Positions 26,237 to 34,743 of a stretch of 36,786 nt of DNA are shown in pieces. The translations under genes and the position numbers were made by a program. Below the pieces are notes generated by a model. The model searched no databases. It was not told where the DNA came from and worked only from the letters and a program-made list of their open reading frames with translations. Numbering within the stretch: position 1 is the first letter of the stretch; the number at the start of each line of letters is the position of its first letter. Source of the stretch: Thraustochytrium sp. TN22 (Eukaryota > Sar > Bigyra > Thraustochytrida > Thraustochytriidae); NCBI GenBank assembly GCA_013306675.1, contig JABLUY010000308.1, positions 1-36,786 on the forward strand, in the 5' to 3' direction.

Positions 26237-26876
26237 GCTCGTCCAAGCGAGGCTGGCGATCCGCTGGTTACCTGTCTGCTCACTGTCAGTGTCACATTGA
26301 TGTGCTGCAAATGACTGAGTCAAGGTTGATTTTCGGCCCGCGTGATTCACTGTCATTGGCAAGGCCGGGCCAAGTCCTCGCTTGCAGTGGGGATTGCCAG
26401 TGCAAATTAGTAATTGGAGTGTCTGTCACGGTCGCTCGGCCGCGCGACGCGGCGGTGCACAGGTTGCACAGCCGCTGACGCGGGTACTCGCGCTTTGGAG
26501 AGAACCAGACTTCAAGTACTGCCAGTGCGCGCTGCTGCGCTGCGGCTCGCTGCGGCCGCTGCAGTGCGGCATCATGGACTCACTGTCAGAAAGAGCAGCC
26601 AGCGCCGGCGCCTGTAAAGTTCGGTCTCACTGCACAGGCTGTGGCGCGAATGAAGAGCGACTCCGCGGAGAAGCACGGGGAACAAGACCTGCGCTCCGCT
26701 GCGGCCAAGTTGGAAATAAAACGCAGAAATGAAACAAAAACCGAAAACAAGCTGAGAGAGGACTCGACCATAGATAAAGTTACTCGGAAAAAGCGGGTCA
26801 GCGGCCTGCAGTGCAAGAGTACACGTGCGCACAGCACGCCACCTCGGCCCAGGTAGGCTACGCGTGCAAAGAAAGT
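26237..26876. other. Intergenic region between NIPA-A and NIPA-B
   Basis: About 640 bp hold the promoter of NIPA-A and the 3' UTR of NIPA-B. It is less GC-rich than the genes. CACTGTCAGT occurs at 26281-26290 and CACTGTCAG at 26581-26589, and TTAGTAATT at 26407-26415. A charged 71-codon plus-strand frame at 26641-26856 has no supporting features and was not called. Confidence 0.55.
26281..26290. promoter_or_regulatory. Candidate element CACTGTCAGT upstream of NIPA-A
   Basis: This 10-mer lies 45 bp upstream of the NIPA-A start. Exact copies lie at 31606-31615 and at 35009-35018, the latter upstream of NIPA-D. A second shared 9-mer, TTAGTAATT, lies at 26407-26415 here and at 34972-34980 near NIPA-D. 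A regulatory role is only a suggestion from recurrence. Confidence 0.3.
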
Positions 26877-27932
26877 TCAAGGATCAGACTGGATCTTGGC
26901 GGCCTTGGCGTCCGGATGATCTGGTTCGGGAGAGCGGGTGGCCACTATCTCAAGATCGTCAGGACCAGCGTGAGTGCTGCGGATGAGGAACGCGATGCCT
27001 ACAAGGATGATGAGGACGCCACACACGAAGAGCGCCCACTGGTCGGGCCCGAAGCAGAAAAACTCCTGAAAGAAAACGCCTCCGAATGTCGTGCTGAAGA
27101 CGATGAGCATGGTGGAGTAGAGCGGAGAGAATACGGTGACGGGGAAGGCCGCGAGGCCCTGGCCGATGAATGAGAGCAGGGTGACGGCCATGCCGAGGAA
27201 GACCACCACAAAGACGAAGCCGAGGCCAGGTTCCTGGTCAAAGGCAGAGCCGCCCTGCGCTTGGGCGGAGAAGAGCTCGCCCACGTGCTTCATAAAGATG
27301 TTGAACTGCGCGCCGATGAGCCCAGCTGCTGTCGCGTGCAGGAGGGGCAAGAGCCGCGCGGGAACCGCATCACGCGTTCGTGGCGTCTTGACCACGGCTA
27401 CGCTAAGCAGGATGCTTGCGAATGCAATGCTCTGAACCGCGATGGTCGACGGCATCCGCCAGAGCGCCTTGAGGTCGGCCATGCTGTAGTCTGTCTGGAC
27501 GTGGACGCCAAAGGCTGTCGTGAGGACGATGCCGACGATGATGATCAAGCTGGCCAGGTACTGCGCCTTGGAGACCGTCTCCCCATCGACCATGCGGTCG
27601 CCGGCAAACTGCGAGAAGACCAGCGTGAGGGCGCCCAAGGGCGCGATGAGCGAGTGGGCGGACAGCGCGAAGGCCAACGTGAGCAAGACTATGGGCGCCA
27701 GCCCCATGAGCAGGAGGGCCACGCACCAGCGCGGCGAGAGCACGATGCCGGGGAGTGGTTCGGGCCAGCGTCTGGACTCCTCCAGACGCCCCTGCTCCAG
27801 CAAGGCTTGCCGCATCAGGACGTTGCCTATTGCGCTGACCGAGCACGAGAGCACGCCGCACGCCACGCCCAGCAGCCACAGCATGCCCCCCGAGTCCTGC
27901 CCGGCGCGCTCCGCGCTCTCGCACGCCGTCAT
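26877..27932 (-). CDS. NIPA/DUF803-type magnesium transporter, paralogue B
   Basis: This is the closest relative of paralogue A: same length (351 residues), colinear, and nearly identical in stretches (GMLWLLGVACGVL, SLIAPLGALTLVFSQFAG, DYSMADLKALWR, VFSPLYSTMLI). DNA identity is also high around 27600-27740 against 25905-26050, which points to recent tandem duplication or gene conversion. About nine membrane segments are predicted. The start at 27932 is the first ATG and aligns with A. It is divergent from the TPR gene, whose start is 343 bp away. Transport of Mg2+ is inferred from the family; the tail after the last span differs from A. Confidence 0.87.
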   Translation of the reverse strand: MTACESAERAGQDSGGMLWLLGVACGVLSCSVSAIGNVLMRQALLEQGRLEESRRWPEPLPGIVLSPRWCVALLLMGLAPIVLLTLAFALSAHSLIAPLGALTLVFSQFAGDRMVDGETVSKAQYLASLIIIVGIVLTTAFGVHVQTDYSMADLKALWRMPSTIAVQSIAFASILLSVAVVKTPRTRDAVPARLLPLLHATAAGLIGAQFNIFMKHVGELFSAQAQGGSAFDQEPGLGFVFVVVFLGMAVTLLSFIGQGLAAFPVTVFSPLYSTMLIVFSTTFGGVFFQEFFCFGPDQWALFVCGVLIILVGIAFLIRSTHAGPDDLEIVATRSPEPDHPDAKAAKIQSDP

Positions 27933-28275
27933 CTCGTACGCCAGCGCGCTGCTCAGCCTTGATTGCTTCGTTTGGTGTGCAGTGGTTCTTGTTGAGAGTC
28001 TGCGACGGGTCAGAGGACCCCGCTCTCGGGCCTTGCTCGCTCACGTCTAGCTTGACGCGGCTAAGCGAGCCGGGCCGCCGCGCCGCAGGCTCACGGACTC
28101 GCGCTAGCTCCGAGTCGGGCTCGCCAGCGCGATCGAGACCGGCAGCGCGACGGCGCGCGTGCAGTGCCTCGATCCTGAGAGGTCGCACGTGCCGCACGCG
28201 CCGCGGACCGCGCCACGCGGCCAGCGCAGCGCCGCCAGCAGAACGCATCCGCACGCCGCCGCCGCGCGCGCCGCC
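27933..28275. promoter_or_regulatory. Divergent promoter region, NIPA-B / TIR-like TPR gene
   Basis: This 343-bp spacer separates two divergent starts. The NIPA side is relatively AT-rich (27955-28010), and the TPR-gene side is GC-rich and ends in GCCGCC before the ATG. No specific element was identified. Confidence 0.45.
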
Positions 28276-30408
28276 ATGCCGGGCGTCCTCTCGCGCGCGC
28301 GCAGCTGGCGCCGCAGCCTCGACGACCGGCGCAGGAGCTCGCGCTACCTGGCGGCGGAGAGAAAGATCATCGACTATCGCAGCGTCAGCGTCGCCTTCCT
28401 CGAGCGCACGGCACGCCGGCTGGTCGAGGAGGTCGAGGCGCCCGGCGTGCGCCTCTTCGTCGCCACGCGCGACATCAACGACGACGTCAAGGCCGGGGCC
28501 ACCATCGAGCTCTACGAAGTCAATGAGCAGGGCTTCATGATTGGCCGCGTGCCCTACGTCGACGACCTCGTCGAGTTCACGGAGGGCGTCGACGCCAGGC
28601 CCAAGCCGCGCAGCGAGTGGACCACGGAGGACGTAGCGGAGCACGTGGTCCTCGCCAAGACGCGCAAGATGCGCACCAAGCAGTTCTTCATCAACACCAT
28701 CCAGAACGCCGCCGACGTCGGCCAAAAGTACCAGGGCACCTTCGTGAGCCAGGCCCGCAAGTGCAGCTTCCACGACCTCGTCGCCGCCCTCGTCGCCCAC
28801 TTCAGCGACAAGCCGCCCCACCTGCGCTTCGTGTGGCTCGACCTCTTCTGCGCCAACCAGCCGTTGCTGACCACCAACGACACCGACCTGCCCGACGACG
28901 TCGTCGCCGCCCGCCAGGCCTTCCTCAACACCGGCCTCCACGAGGCCATCACGCGCTTCGACAGCGCCATCATCTTCTTCGACAGATGGGACAAATCCAT
29001 GCCCCTCCAGCGCGCATGGTGCGTGTGGGAGATTTACGGCGCCGTGCGCAGCGGCGACCCCGTCGACGTCGTCTACGCGCCCGGCCAGGAGGACAGCTTC
29101 GTCAAGCAGCTGCTGGACGACCCGAGGGAGATCGCCACCATCATGGCCCGCAACATGGACATGAGGAACGCGGCCTGCTGGAAGCCCGAGGACAAGGCCA
29201 TGATCGACCGATCCGTGACCGAGAAGCTCGAGGGCGGCTACTCCACCCTCAACACGGAGATCCAGGGCCGGCAGCGCGCCTGGCTCGCCGCCATCGCGCG
29301 CGACCGCGTCGCCGACCTCCGGCAGCGCGGCGACGGAGACCCCGTCGAGATGGCCCGAATGCTGCACCAAGCTGCCAGCCTTCTTGATGACTACGGCGAC
29401 TATGACGAGGCGCTCCAGTACTACAAGGAGGCGCTGGATCTGTTCCGGGAGGCCATCGGGCCGCAGCACGCGTACGTGGCGGACACGCTAAAGAACATTG
29501 CGGTCGTGTACTCGAACCAGGGTCGCTACGAGGATGCGCTGCGCTACTACAACGAGGCGCTGGAGCTGACACGGGAGGCCCTCGGGCCCCGGCACCCGGG
29601 CGTGGCGGACACGCTTTACAACATAGCGGGCGTGTACAAGGCCCAGGGCCGCTACGAGGATGCGCTGCGCTACTACAACGAGGCGCTGGAGCTGACACGG
29701 GAGGCCCTCGGGCCGCGGCACCCGGACGTGGCGGCAACGCTCGATAACATGGCGATCGTGTACAAGGCCCAGGGCCGCTACGAGGATGCGCTGCGCTACT
29801 ACAACGAGGCGCTGGAGCTGACACGGGAGGCCCTCGGGCCGCGGCACCCGGCCGTGGCGACGACGCTCAACAACATGGCGAACGTGTACGGCTCCCAGGG
29901 CCGCTACGAGGATGCGCTGCGCTACTACAACGAGGCGCTGGAGCTGAAGAGGGAGGCCCTCGGGCCGCGGCACCCGGACGTGGCGGCAACGCTCAACAAC
30001 ATAGCGGTGGTGTTTCGTGCCCAGGGCCGCTACGAGGATGCGCTGCGCTACTACAACGAGGCGCTGGAGCTGAAGAGGGAGGCCCTCGGGCCGCGGCACC
30101 CGGGCGTGGCGGCAACGCTCAACAACATGGCGGTCGTGTACAAGAACCAGGGCCGCTACGAGGATGCGCTGCGCTACTTCAACGAGGCGCTGGAGCTGAT
30201 GAGGGAGGCCCTCGGGCCGCGGCACCGATCTGTTGCGGTCACGCTGTACAACATCGCAGATCTTCACAAGACGAGGCGTCGCTTCGGTCAAGCATTGCCG
30301 CTGTTTGAGGAGGCGCGGAGCATCTATGAGGAGGTGCTGGGCTCCGAGCACTCAAAGACAGTGGACGCTGCGGCTCAGGTCCGACACTGCCGCAGCCAGT
30401 TGCGTTGA
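28276..30408 (+). CDS. TIR-like N-terminal domain fused to kinesin-light-chain-type TPR array
   Basis: The 710-residue protein has three parts. Residues 1-150 have no recognised domain. Residues 150-335 carry a conserved protist module: FVSQARKCSFHDLV at 156, WLDLFCANQ at 187, then AIIFFDRWDKSMPLQRAWCV with W248-C-V-W-E252. The order strand/Ser, Asp strand, hydrophobic strand, W-x3-E resembles TIR domains, where the Glu of W-x3-E is catalytic in NAD-cleaving members; that equivalence is my inference. From residue 374 there are eight 42-residue TPRs of the kinesin light chain type (RYEDALRYYNEALEL...LGPRHP). Such database hits are often labelled kinesin light chain, but no kinesin-binding heptad region is present. 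The ATG at 28276 is in a GCCGCCATG context. Confidence 0.75.
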   Translation: MPGVLSRARSWRRSLDDRRRSSRYLAAERKIIDYRSVSVAFLERTARRLVEEVEAPGVRLFVATRDINDDVKAGATIELYEVNEQGFMIGRVPYVDDLVEFTEGVDARPKPRSEWTTEDVAEHVVLAKTRKMRTKQFFINTIQNAADVGQKYQGTFVSQARKCSFHDLVAALVAHFSDKPPHLRFVWLDLFCANQPLLTTNDTDLPDDVVAARQAFLNTGLHEAITRFDSAIIFFDRWDKSMPLQRAWCVWEIYGAVRSGDPVDVVYAPGQEDSFVKQLLDDPREIATIMARNMDMRNAACWKPEDKAMIDRSVTEKLEGGYSTLNTEIQGRQRAWLAAIARDRVADLRQRGDGDPVEMARMLHQAASLLDDYGDYDEALQYYKEALDLFREAIGPQHAYVADTLKNIAVVYSNQGRYEDALRYYNEALELTREALGPRHPGVADTLYNIAGVYKAQGRYEDALRYYNEALELTREALGPRHPDVAATLDNMAIVYKAQGRYEDALRYYNEALELTREALGPRHPAVATTLNNMANVYGSQGRYEDALRYYNEALELKREALGPRHPDVAATLNNIAVVFRAQGRYEDALRYYNEALELKREALGPRHPGVAATLNNMAVVYKNQGRYEDALRYFNEALELMREALGPRHRSVAVTLYNIADLHKTRRRFGQALPLFEEARSIYEEVLGSEHSKTVDAAAQVRHCRSQLR
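29395..30402 (+). repeat. Eight in-register 126-bp TPR-coding tandem repeats
   Basis: Units begin at 29395, 29521, 29647, 29773, 29899, 30025, 30151 and 30277 with exactly 126-bp spacing. The first and last are diverged; the six internal ones share a 46-bp block encoding helix B (RYEDALRYYNEALEL), with one single-base change in the last. Differences cluster in the part encoding the following helix A. Confidence 0.95.
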
Positions 30409-30439
30409 TTTGGCACAAGGTCGATCGCGAGACATGTGA

Positions 30440-31480
30440 ATGATGTTTGTTTTGCTTGCGATGCGACGCTGGCATTTCTTGTTGCTGTTCCTCATGCTGG
30501 CCTTGGCGGGCTGCGCGGCGAACGCGGACGCGGACTTGGCGGTGACGGACGATGTGAGAGTGGGCGACAAGCGCTTCCCTGTAGCGGTTGGCGCCAACAA
30601 GAACGAGCGCCCATAGCTGCTCGCGACCGTCGAGGGCCAGTGCGACATGACGGGGAGGGGCTTTCGGGAGAGCGGGCGCCTCCCTCTCCTGCACAACTTC
30701 TGAGCCGAGACTTGGGACGAACGCGCTCACGACTACGGCATCGTTCTCATCACAGAGGATCGCAAGCAGGTAATATGCGCCACCATGGACGCCATCGAGG
30801 ACAGCACGGGCGGGGCGCGCTTCGTCGACGTGGCGGACAGGCTCAAGCGACACGCGCCAACGCCTACTGGGCCCTGTGCTTCATCTTTAACAAGTAGGTC
30901 GCCGTTGTCGCCCTGGCGACGCCGAGGGTCGGCCCGGTATCAGACCGATGGTTGCGAGCCCACGCAGTGAATGCTGCCCGGGACTAGCGTGCTGACTACA
31001 ACCTGGTGGGCGTCTTTGTTGGCGCCGCGCAGGTCGATGAGCAGCTCGTGGCTTTGGAGATCAGGCGCTGGGTGCCTTCTCTTGGAGCGTGCGAAGTGAT
31101 GGATGGTCGGCTGCACCTCCATTGGGATCTCGGTGTTGCCACGGCCAGTGCAGTGGTCCAAAGGTCACACTCGAGAGGCTTTCGGCGGCCCGGGCCCCCA
31201 GTCCTCGCTCAAGGTGGCCTTCCGTCCTCAGGCTCGGGCGATGTGACACACCGTCCCTCACCATCAATGCCTGCGCACGGGGCTCGTCGGGATCGGCGAC
31301 TACTCCACGCGCTATGGGGGGTGCTTCAGCTACAGAGTGAGGCGTATTATGAACAGCAGTGTCGTGAATCTTGGCGAGATGAGGTGCTTCATCGATGAGA
31401 TCAGCACGCATGAGCTGCAGCTTGTGGCAGACGCGGATGCCGCTCCAAGCCACGGCCGCTGGGGAGCGCGACCGTGCTGA
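30440..31480 (+). pseudogene. Probable decayed gene for a secreted or membrane-anchored protein
   Basis: From the ATG at 30440 a 58-codon frame reads a strong signal-peptide-like start (MRRWHFLLLFLMLALAGC after MMFVLLA), then stops at TAG 30614-30616. The same frame continues with coherent sequence, a second stop at 30701, and an open run to 30970. A different frame is coherent at about 31000-31165 (DYNLVGVFVGAAQVDEQLV). The original frame returns at about 31274 (GLVGIGDYSTRYGGCFSYR) and ends at 31480. I read this as a relict broken by stops and frameshifts. An intron-containing gene is the alternative. The LAGC motif resembles a bacterial lipobox, possibly by chance. The family is not recognised. 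Confidence 0.4.
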
Positions 31481-31813
31481 GTCGAGCGGCAGCTCAGCTC
31501 GCGCGGTGCCTGCGTTGCAGCTTGCTGCGCAAGGGCGTCTGGGGACTGGTTCACATTTTTCGGGCCCCGGGCCGGCGGAACTGCACATTCGCTGTCACGC
31601 GCTGTCACTGTCAGTCGGGCTGCTGCAAGCACGTGGTAGGGAGGTGACGGTGGTGCACGGTGGTGACGGTGGCCACCAACAGCCAAGCTCAGAGAGCGAG
31701 AACGAGCCAAAGAGTTCGATCGACAGCGACGTCTGTGAGACGCAAAAGGGAAGGTTAGGAAGGTTGTAGAATCTTAGTGGTACAGTAGTGATCAGTGCAG
31801 CGCACCGCGCCAG
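31481..31813. other. Intergenic region before the NIPA-C 3' end
   Basis: This stretch has mixed composition and no convincing gene. It contains one copy of CACTGTCAGT (31606-31615) and presumably the 3' UTR of NIPA-C. Confidence 0.5.
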
Positions 31814-32995
31814 CTACACGTAGTCGACGGCCGCGGTGGCATCCTTAGCGGCGGTGTCGGGGCTGGCGGCGCGGAAGCTCGTCGTCGCCGCCGAGAGGCT
31901 GGTCCGCTTGGTCTGCAAGGTTGCCTGCGGGGCGTCGCTGGAAGTAGTAGCCTTTGCGACAGGTGGCGATACATCGGAGACTGCAGCTTGGCTGGGCGCA
32001 GCAAGCGGAGATGCCTGGGCCTTGAAGCGAACCAGCAGGTACATGCCGAGCAAAATGGTGAGCAGGCCGCAGACGAAGCCCGCCCACCGGGACGGCGAGA
32101 GGCCAGCAAACTCGTTGAAGAAGATGCCGCCCAGGATGACGCCGCTGACGAGGTGGAAGGCCGCGTTGAGAGGCGTGAAGATGCTGACGGGGAAGCGAGC
32201 CAGGCCTTGGTTGACGAAACTGAGCAGAGAGGCGGCGAGGAGGAGAAAGGCCAAGACAAAGGTCAAGGAGAGCAGCGGCTCGTGTGAGAAGGGCTTGGTC
32301 TCGCCGGCGAGCTGCGTGGTGACGAGCTCGCCCACGCTCTTGAGCATGAGGGCCATCTGGCCGCCGAGTAAGCCCGCCAAGAAGGCCCACACCACGGGCA
32401 AGAGCGGCTCGGCGACGATGTGGTCGAAGCGGGAGGGCAGCAGGAAAGCGAGCGCCAGGATCATGGCGTACGCTACGCTCTGCGACGCGATGGTCGCCGG
32501 CCGCCGCCAGAGCGCCAGCAGCTCGTCCAGGCTGTACTCATGGGACTCGTGGCTGCCGAAGGTGGTGCAGATGGCGATGCCGGCCAGCATGGTGAGCCCC
32601 GCCCCGAGCTCCTTGGCGGTGACGGTGTCGTCCTCGAGCACGCAGGGCGCCAGGAGCTGCGAGAAGATGATGGTGCTTGAGCCGACCGGCATGGCGATGG
32701 TCTGCGGCGCGAGCGTGAGTGCCGTCATCATGAGTGGAATGGGCAGCAGCGCCATGCACACAAAGCCCACCACCCACCTCGGCGAAAGCACTACGCCCTT
32801 GATGGGCTCCAGCCACGCCTTGCCCTCGTCGCGCAGTCTCCGTTGTTGCTCCTGCGCCGTCTTGCCCGCAATCATGCCGAGCGTAACGAGCAGCGCGGAC
32901 GCCAGGTTCACCATGGCGCCGGCGAGCCAGAGCATCCCGCCGGCGGCCTCGTCGGGGTTCTCGGCGGCCGCCGAGGGCGCCGACGTCGCGTTCAT
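31814..32995 (-). CDS. NIPA/DUF803-type transporter, paralogue C (divergent)
   Basis: This 393-residue member of the cluster keeps the family layout with about nine membrane spans, but is clearly more diverged than A, B and E. GMLWLAGAMVNLASALLVTLG opens the first span (compare the LLWLLGVACGVL of A). PVGSSTIIFSQLLAP replaces the PLGALTLVFSQFAG block, and IFTPLNAAFHLVSGVILGG replaces the FSPLYSTMLI block. A Ser/Thr/Ala-rich tail of about 60 residues follows the last span. The start is the ATG at 32995; the frame upstream uses no ATG. Substrate could differ from Mg2+, given the altered central motif. The long plus-strand frame over it is a shadow. Confidence 0.8.
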   Translation of the reverse strand: MNATSAPSAAAENPDEAAGGMLWLAGAMVNLASALLVTLGMIAGKTAQEQQRRLRDEGKAWLEPIKGVVLSPRWVVGFVCMALLPIPLMMTALTLAPQTIAMPVGSSTIIFSQLLAPCVLEDDTVTAKELGAGLTMLAGIAICTTFGSHESHEYSLDELLALWRRPATIASQSVAYAMILALAFLLPSRFDHIVAEPLLPVVWAFLAGLLGGQMALMLKSVGELVTTQLAGETKPFSHEPLLSLTFVLAFLLLAASLLSFVNQGLARFPVSIFTPLNAAFHLVSGVILGGIFFNEFAGLSPSRWAGFVCGLLTILLGMYLLVRFKAQASPLAAPSQAAVSDVSPPVAKATTSSDAPQATLQTKRTSLSAATTSFRAASPDTAAKDATAAVDYV

Positions 32996-33585
32996 CGCGG
33001 CCACTTCGAAGTTCGCGCTACGTGCTAGCTAGCTAGCTTGAAGGCTTTGTCTCTACGCCGCCCCCGCCGCCGACGCTTGCCAGCGCGGTCCCGTGGGTGA
33101 CCGCGCCGTGCAGGTGCCCCGTGGCGACCTGCCTGGCACGACTAGTACTGCAGCGGGCGGGCGGGCGGGCGGGCGGGCGCTCGCGCGAGCGGCGGGCGGC
33201 CAGGCGCCGCGCGCGAGCCTCGCCTCCGAGCCGCGAGGCTCGAGCACGTGAGCGCCAGCGCGCGAGAACGAGACCGCGCGCCGCGATGATGGCGATTTAT
33301 TGCGAGCCTCGGAGAGGTTTGGGGACTAGGCCTAAACCACTTTACAGAATTACAGAATTACTGGTAGCGCGCAAGGCGCGCGCAATGGCACCCGGTGGTT
33401 CCGCTGCGTGCGTTCGCGGCCCGGGACGTAGCAGAAGTCCAGCGGGACAACTGCGCGCTGAGCTGAGCGAGAGCTTGCTTGTGCACGGTGCCGTTCATCT
33501 CAGACACAAGAACGATCTGCTTCAAGTTCAGGGCGTTCAGGTTGGTTTGCAGCCTCCGACTCGGAGTCGTCCAGCTAAATAGCGG
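32996..33585. other. Intergenic region between NIPA-C and NIPA-D
   Basis: About 590 bp containing the NIPA-C promoter and the NIPA-D 3' UTR. A GGGC repeat (33154-33179) could form a G-quadruplex on the plus strand. On the minus strand AATAAA occurs at 33294-33299, a possible polyadenylation signal for NIPA-D about 290 bp past its stop. No gene was seen. Confidence 0.5.
33154..33179 (+). repeat. (GGGC)6 repeat, potential G-quadruplex
   Basis: Six consecutive GGGC units give more than the four G-triplets needed for an intramolecular quadruplex. They lie about 160 bp upstream of the NIPA-C start. Confidence 0.85.
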
Positions 33586-34743
33586 CTAGCACTCAGCTAG
33601 ATTTTGGTTGGTGGGCGACCGCGACGATGGGAACGGCGAGGACTTGGTCGTGGGGAAAAAGGAGAAGGAGGAGGAGGAGGAGGAGGAGGAGGACTCTGGG
33701 AAAGAAGTCGCAGGCTTTACGGGGAGGGAGAAGCTGCGGTCATCGGGCGCCTGCGGCGGCGAGGTGATCGGGGCCGAGGCGGAGACCTGGAGTACGAGGA
33801 GGAGCATGCCGCAGCAAATGATGAGGATGCCGAGAGCGAGCATCGACTTGCCAAGCTGGCTCAGACAGCGCAGCTCGTCGAAGAAGATCGCACCCTCAAG
33901 CGAACCCCAGATGATGAGCTGGCCCATGTAGAGCGGCGCGAAGAGCGTGCAGTCGAAGAGGGCCAGCCCCTGATTGACGTAGCTGAGAAGCGCCACGCCG
34001 AGAAGGATGAAGGCGATGATGAGACCTGCCATGACGCCTGGCGCCTCGTGAAAGGCGTTGGAGCTGCCCTCGAACTTGGTGGCCAGCAGCTCGGCCAAGA
34101 TCTTGCAGAGCGTGTTGAAGTGGCCTGAGAGGATGCCCGAGATGGCGGCGTAGACGACTGGGAGCGCCGCGTGCGGGATGCGGCGTACCACGCTGCGCGT
34201 GCGCACGACCAGTCCAAGGACGAGCAGCGCTGCATAGGTGCTCGCTTGGAGCGCCACGTTCGCCGGGCGCCGCCAGAGCGCGCGGATCTCATCCAAGGCG
34301 AAGCTGTCGGTGGTTCGATTGCCAAATGCCAGGCTGATGGCAATGCCTGTCACAATGACAAGGCCGGCCACGAGGTCGCGCACCGAGACGGACTCCTTTT
34401 CAAGCAGGCGCGGCCCGAGTACCTGCGTGAAGACGATGCTCAGGGCGGTCAATGGCAAGACGAGAGTCTGCGGCGCCAGCGCGAGGCCGACAAAGGTCAA
34501 GGCGACGGGCAGAAGGCTCTGCAGCGTCAAACCGAGCACCCAGAGCGGCGAGAGGATGAGCCCCGCCACAGGTTCTGGCCACTTGCGGCCAGTTTCCAGC
34601 GCTTGCTGCTGCTCATGCGCACGTTTGTAGACCACGAAGCCCGCCGAGTCTGACAAGGCCGTGCCGACGGCGGCCGCCACACCGCCAATCCACGCCAAGT
34701 CCGCGCCCTCGGCCCTGCCAATCGTGCCGCATTCCTCCCCCAT
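33586..34743 (-). CDS. NIPA/DUF803-type transporter, paralogue D (divergent)
   Basis: This 385-residue paralogue has about nine spans and recognisable family positions: WPEPVAGLILSPLWVLG, PLTALSIVFTQVLGPRLLE, DEIRALWRRPA, QGLALFDCTLFAPLYMG and EGAIFFDEL. It is diverged from A and B in the loop after the fifth span. The C-terminal tail is Ser/Pro-rich and contains a polyserine run encoded by a (GGA)n stretch on the plus strand (33667-33692). The start at 34743 (MGEECGT) is chosen by alignment with paralogues; upstream codons in frame come from a GAGAC repeat. Mg2+ or related cation transport is inferred from family membership alone. Confidence 0.8.
   Translation of the reverse strand: MGEECGTIGRAEGADLAWIGGVAAAVGTALSDSAGFVVYKRAHEQQQALETGRKWPEPVAGLILSPLWVLGLTLQSLLPVALTFVGLALAPQTLVLPLTALSIVFTQVLGPRLLEKESVSVRDLVAGLVIVTGIAISLAFGNRTTDSFALDEIRALWRRPANVALQASTYAALLVLGLVVRTRSVVRRIPHAALPVVYAAISGILSGHFNTLCKILAELLATKFEGSSNAFHEAPGVMAGLIIAFILLGVALLSYVNQGLALFDCTLFAPLYMGQLIIWGSLEGAIFFDELRCLSQLGKSMLALGILIICCGMLLLVLQVSASAPITSPPQAPDDRSFSLPVKPATSFPESSSSSSSSSFSFFPTTKSSPFPSSRSPTNQNLAEC

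Noticed and set aside
26641-26856. 71-codon charged frame on the plus strand
   Set aside because: Composition unlike neighbouring genes, no homology recognised, lies within the expected 3' UTR of NIPA-B.
27403-29469. 688-codon minus-strand frame
   Set aside because: It runs antisense to the TPR gene and out of frame through NIPA-B; no recognisable domain.
29395-30402. CRISPR-like array
   Set aside because: Repeats are 126 bp, contiguous, in frame and encode TPRs; there are no spacers.
28276-30408. True kinesin light chain
   Set aside because: The TPRs are of that type, but the N-terminal heptad region that binds kinesin heavy chain is missing and a different domain is present.
31836-33032. 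398-codon plus-strand frame
   Set aside because: Exact antisense shadow of NIPA-C, whose minus-strand translation shows nine membrane spans and family motifs.
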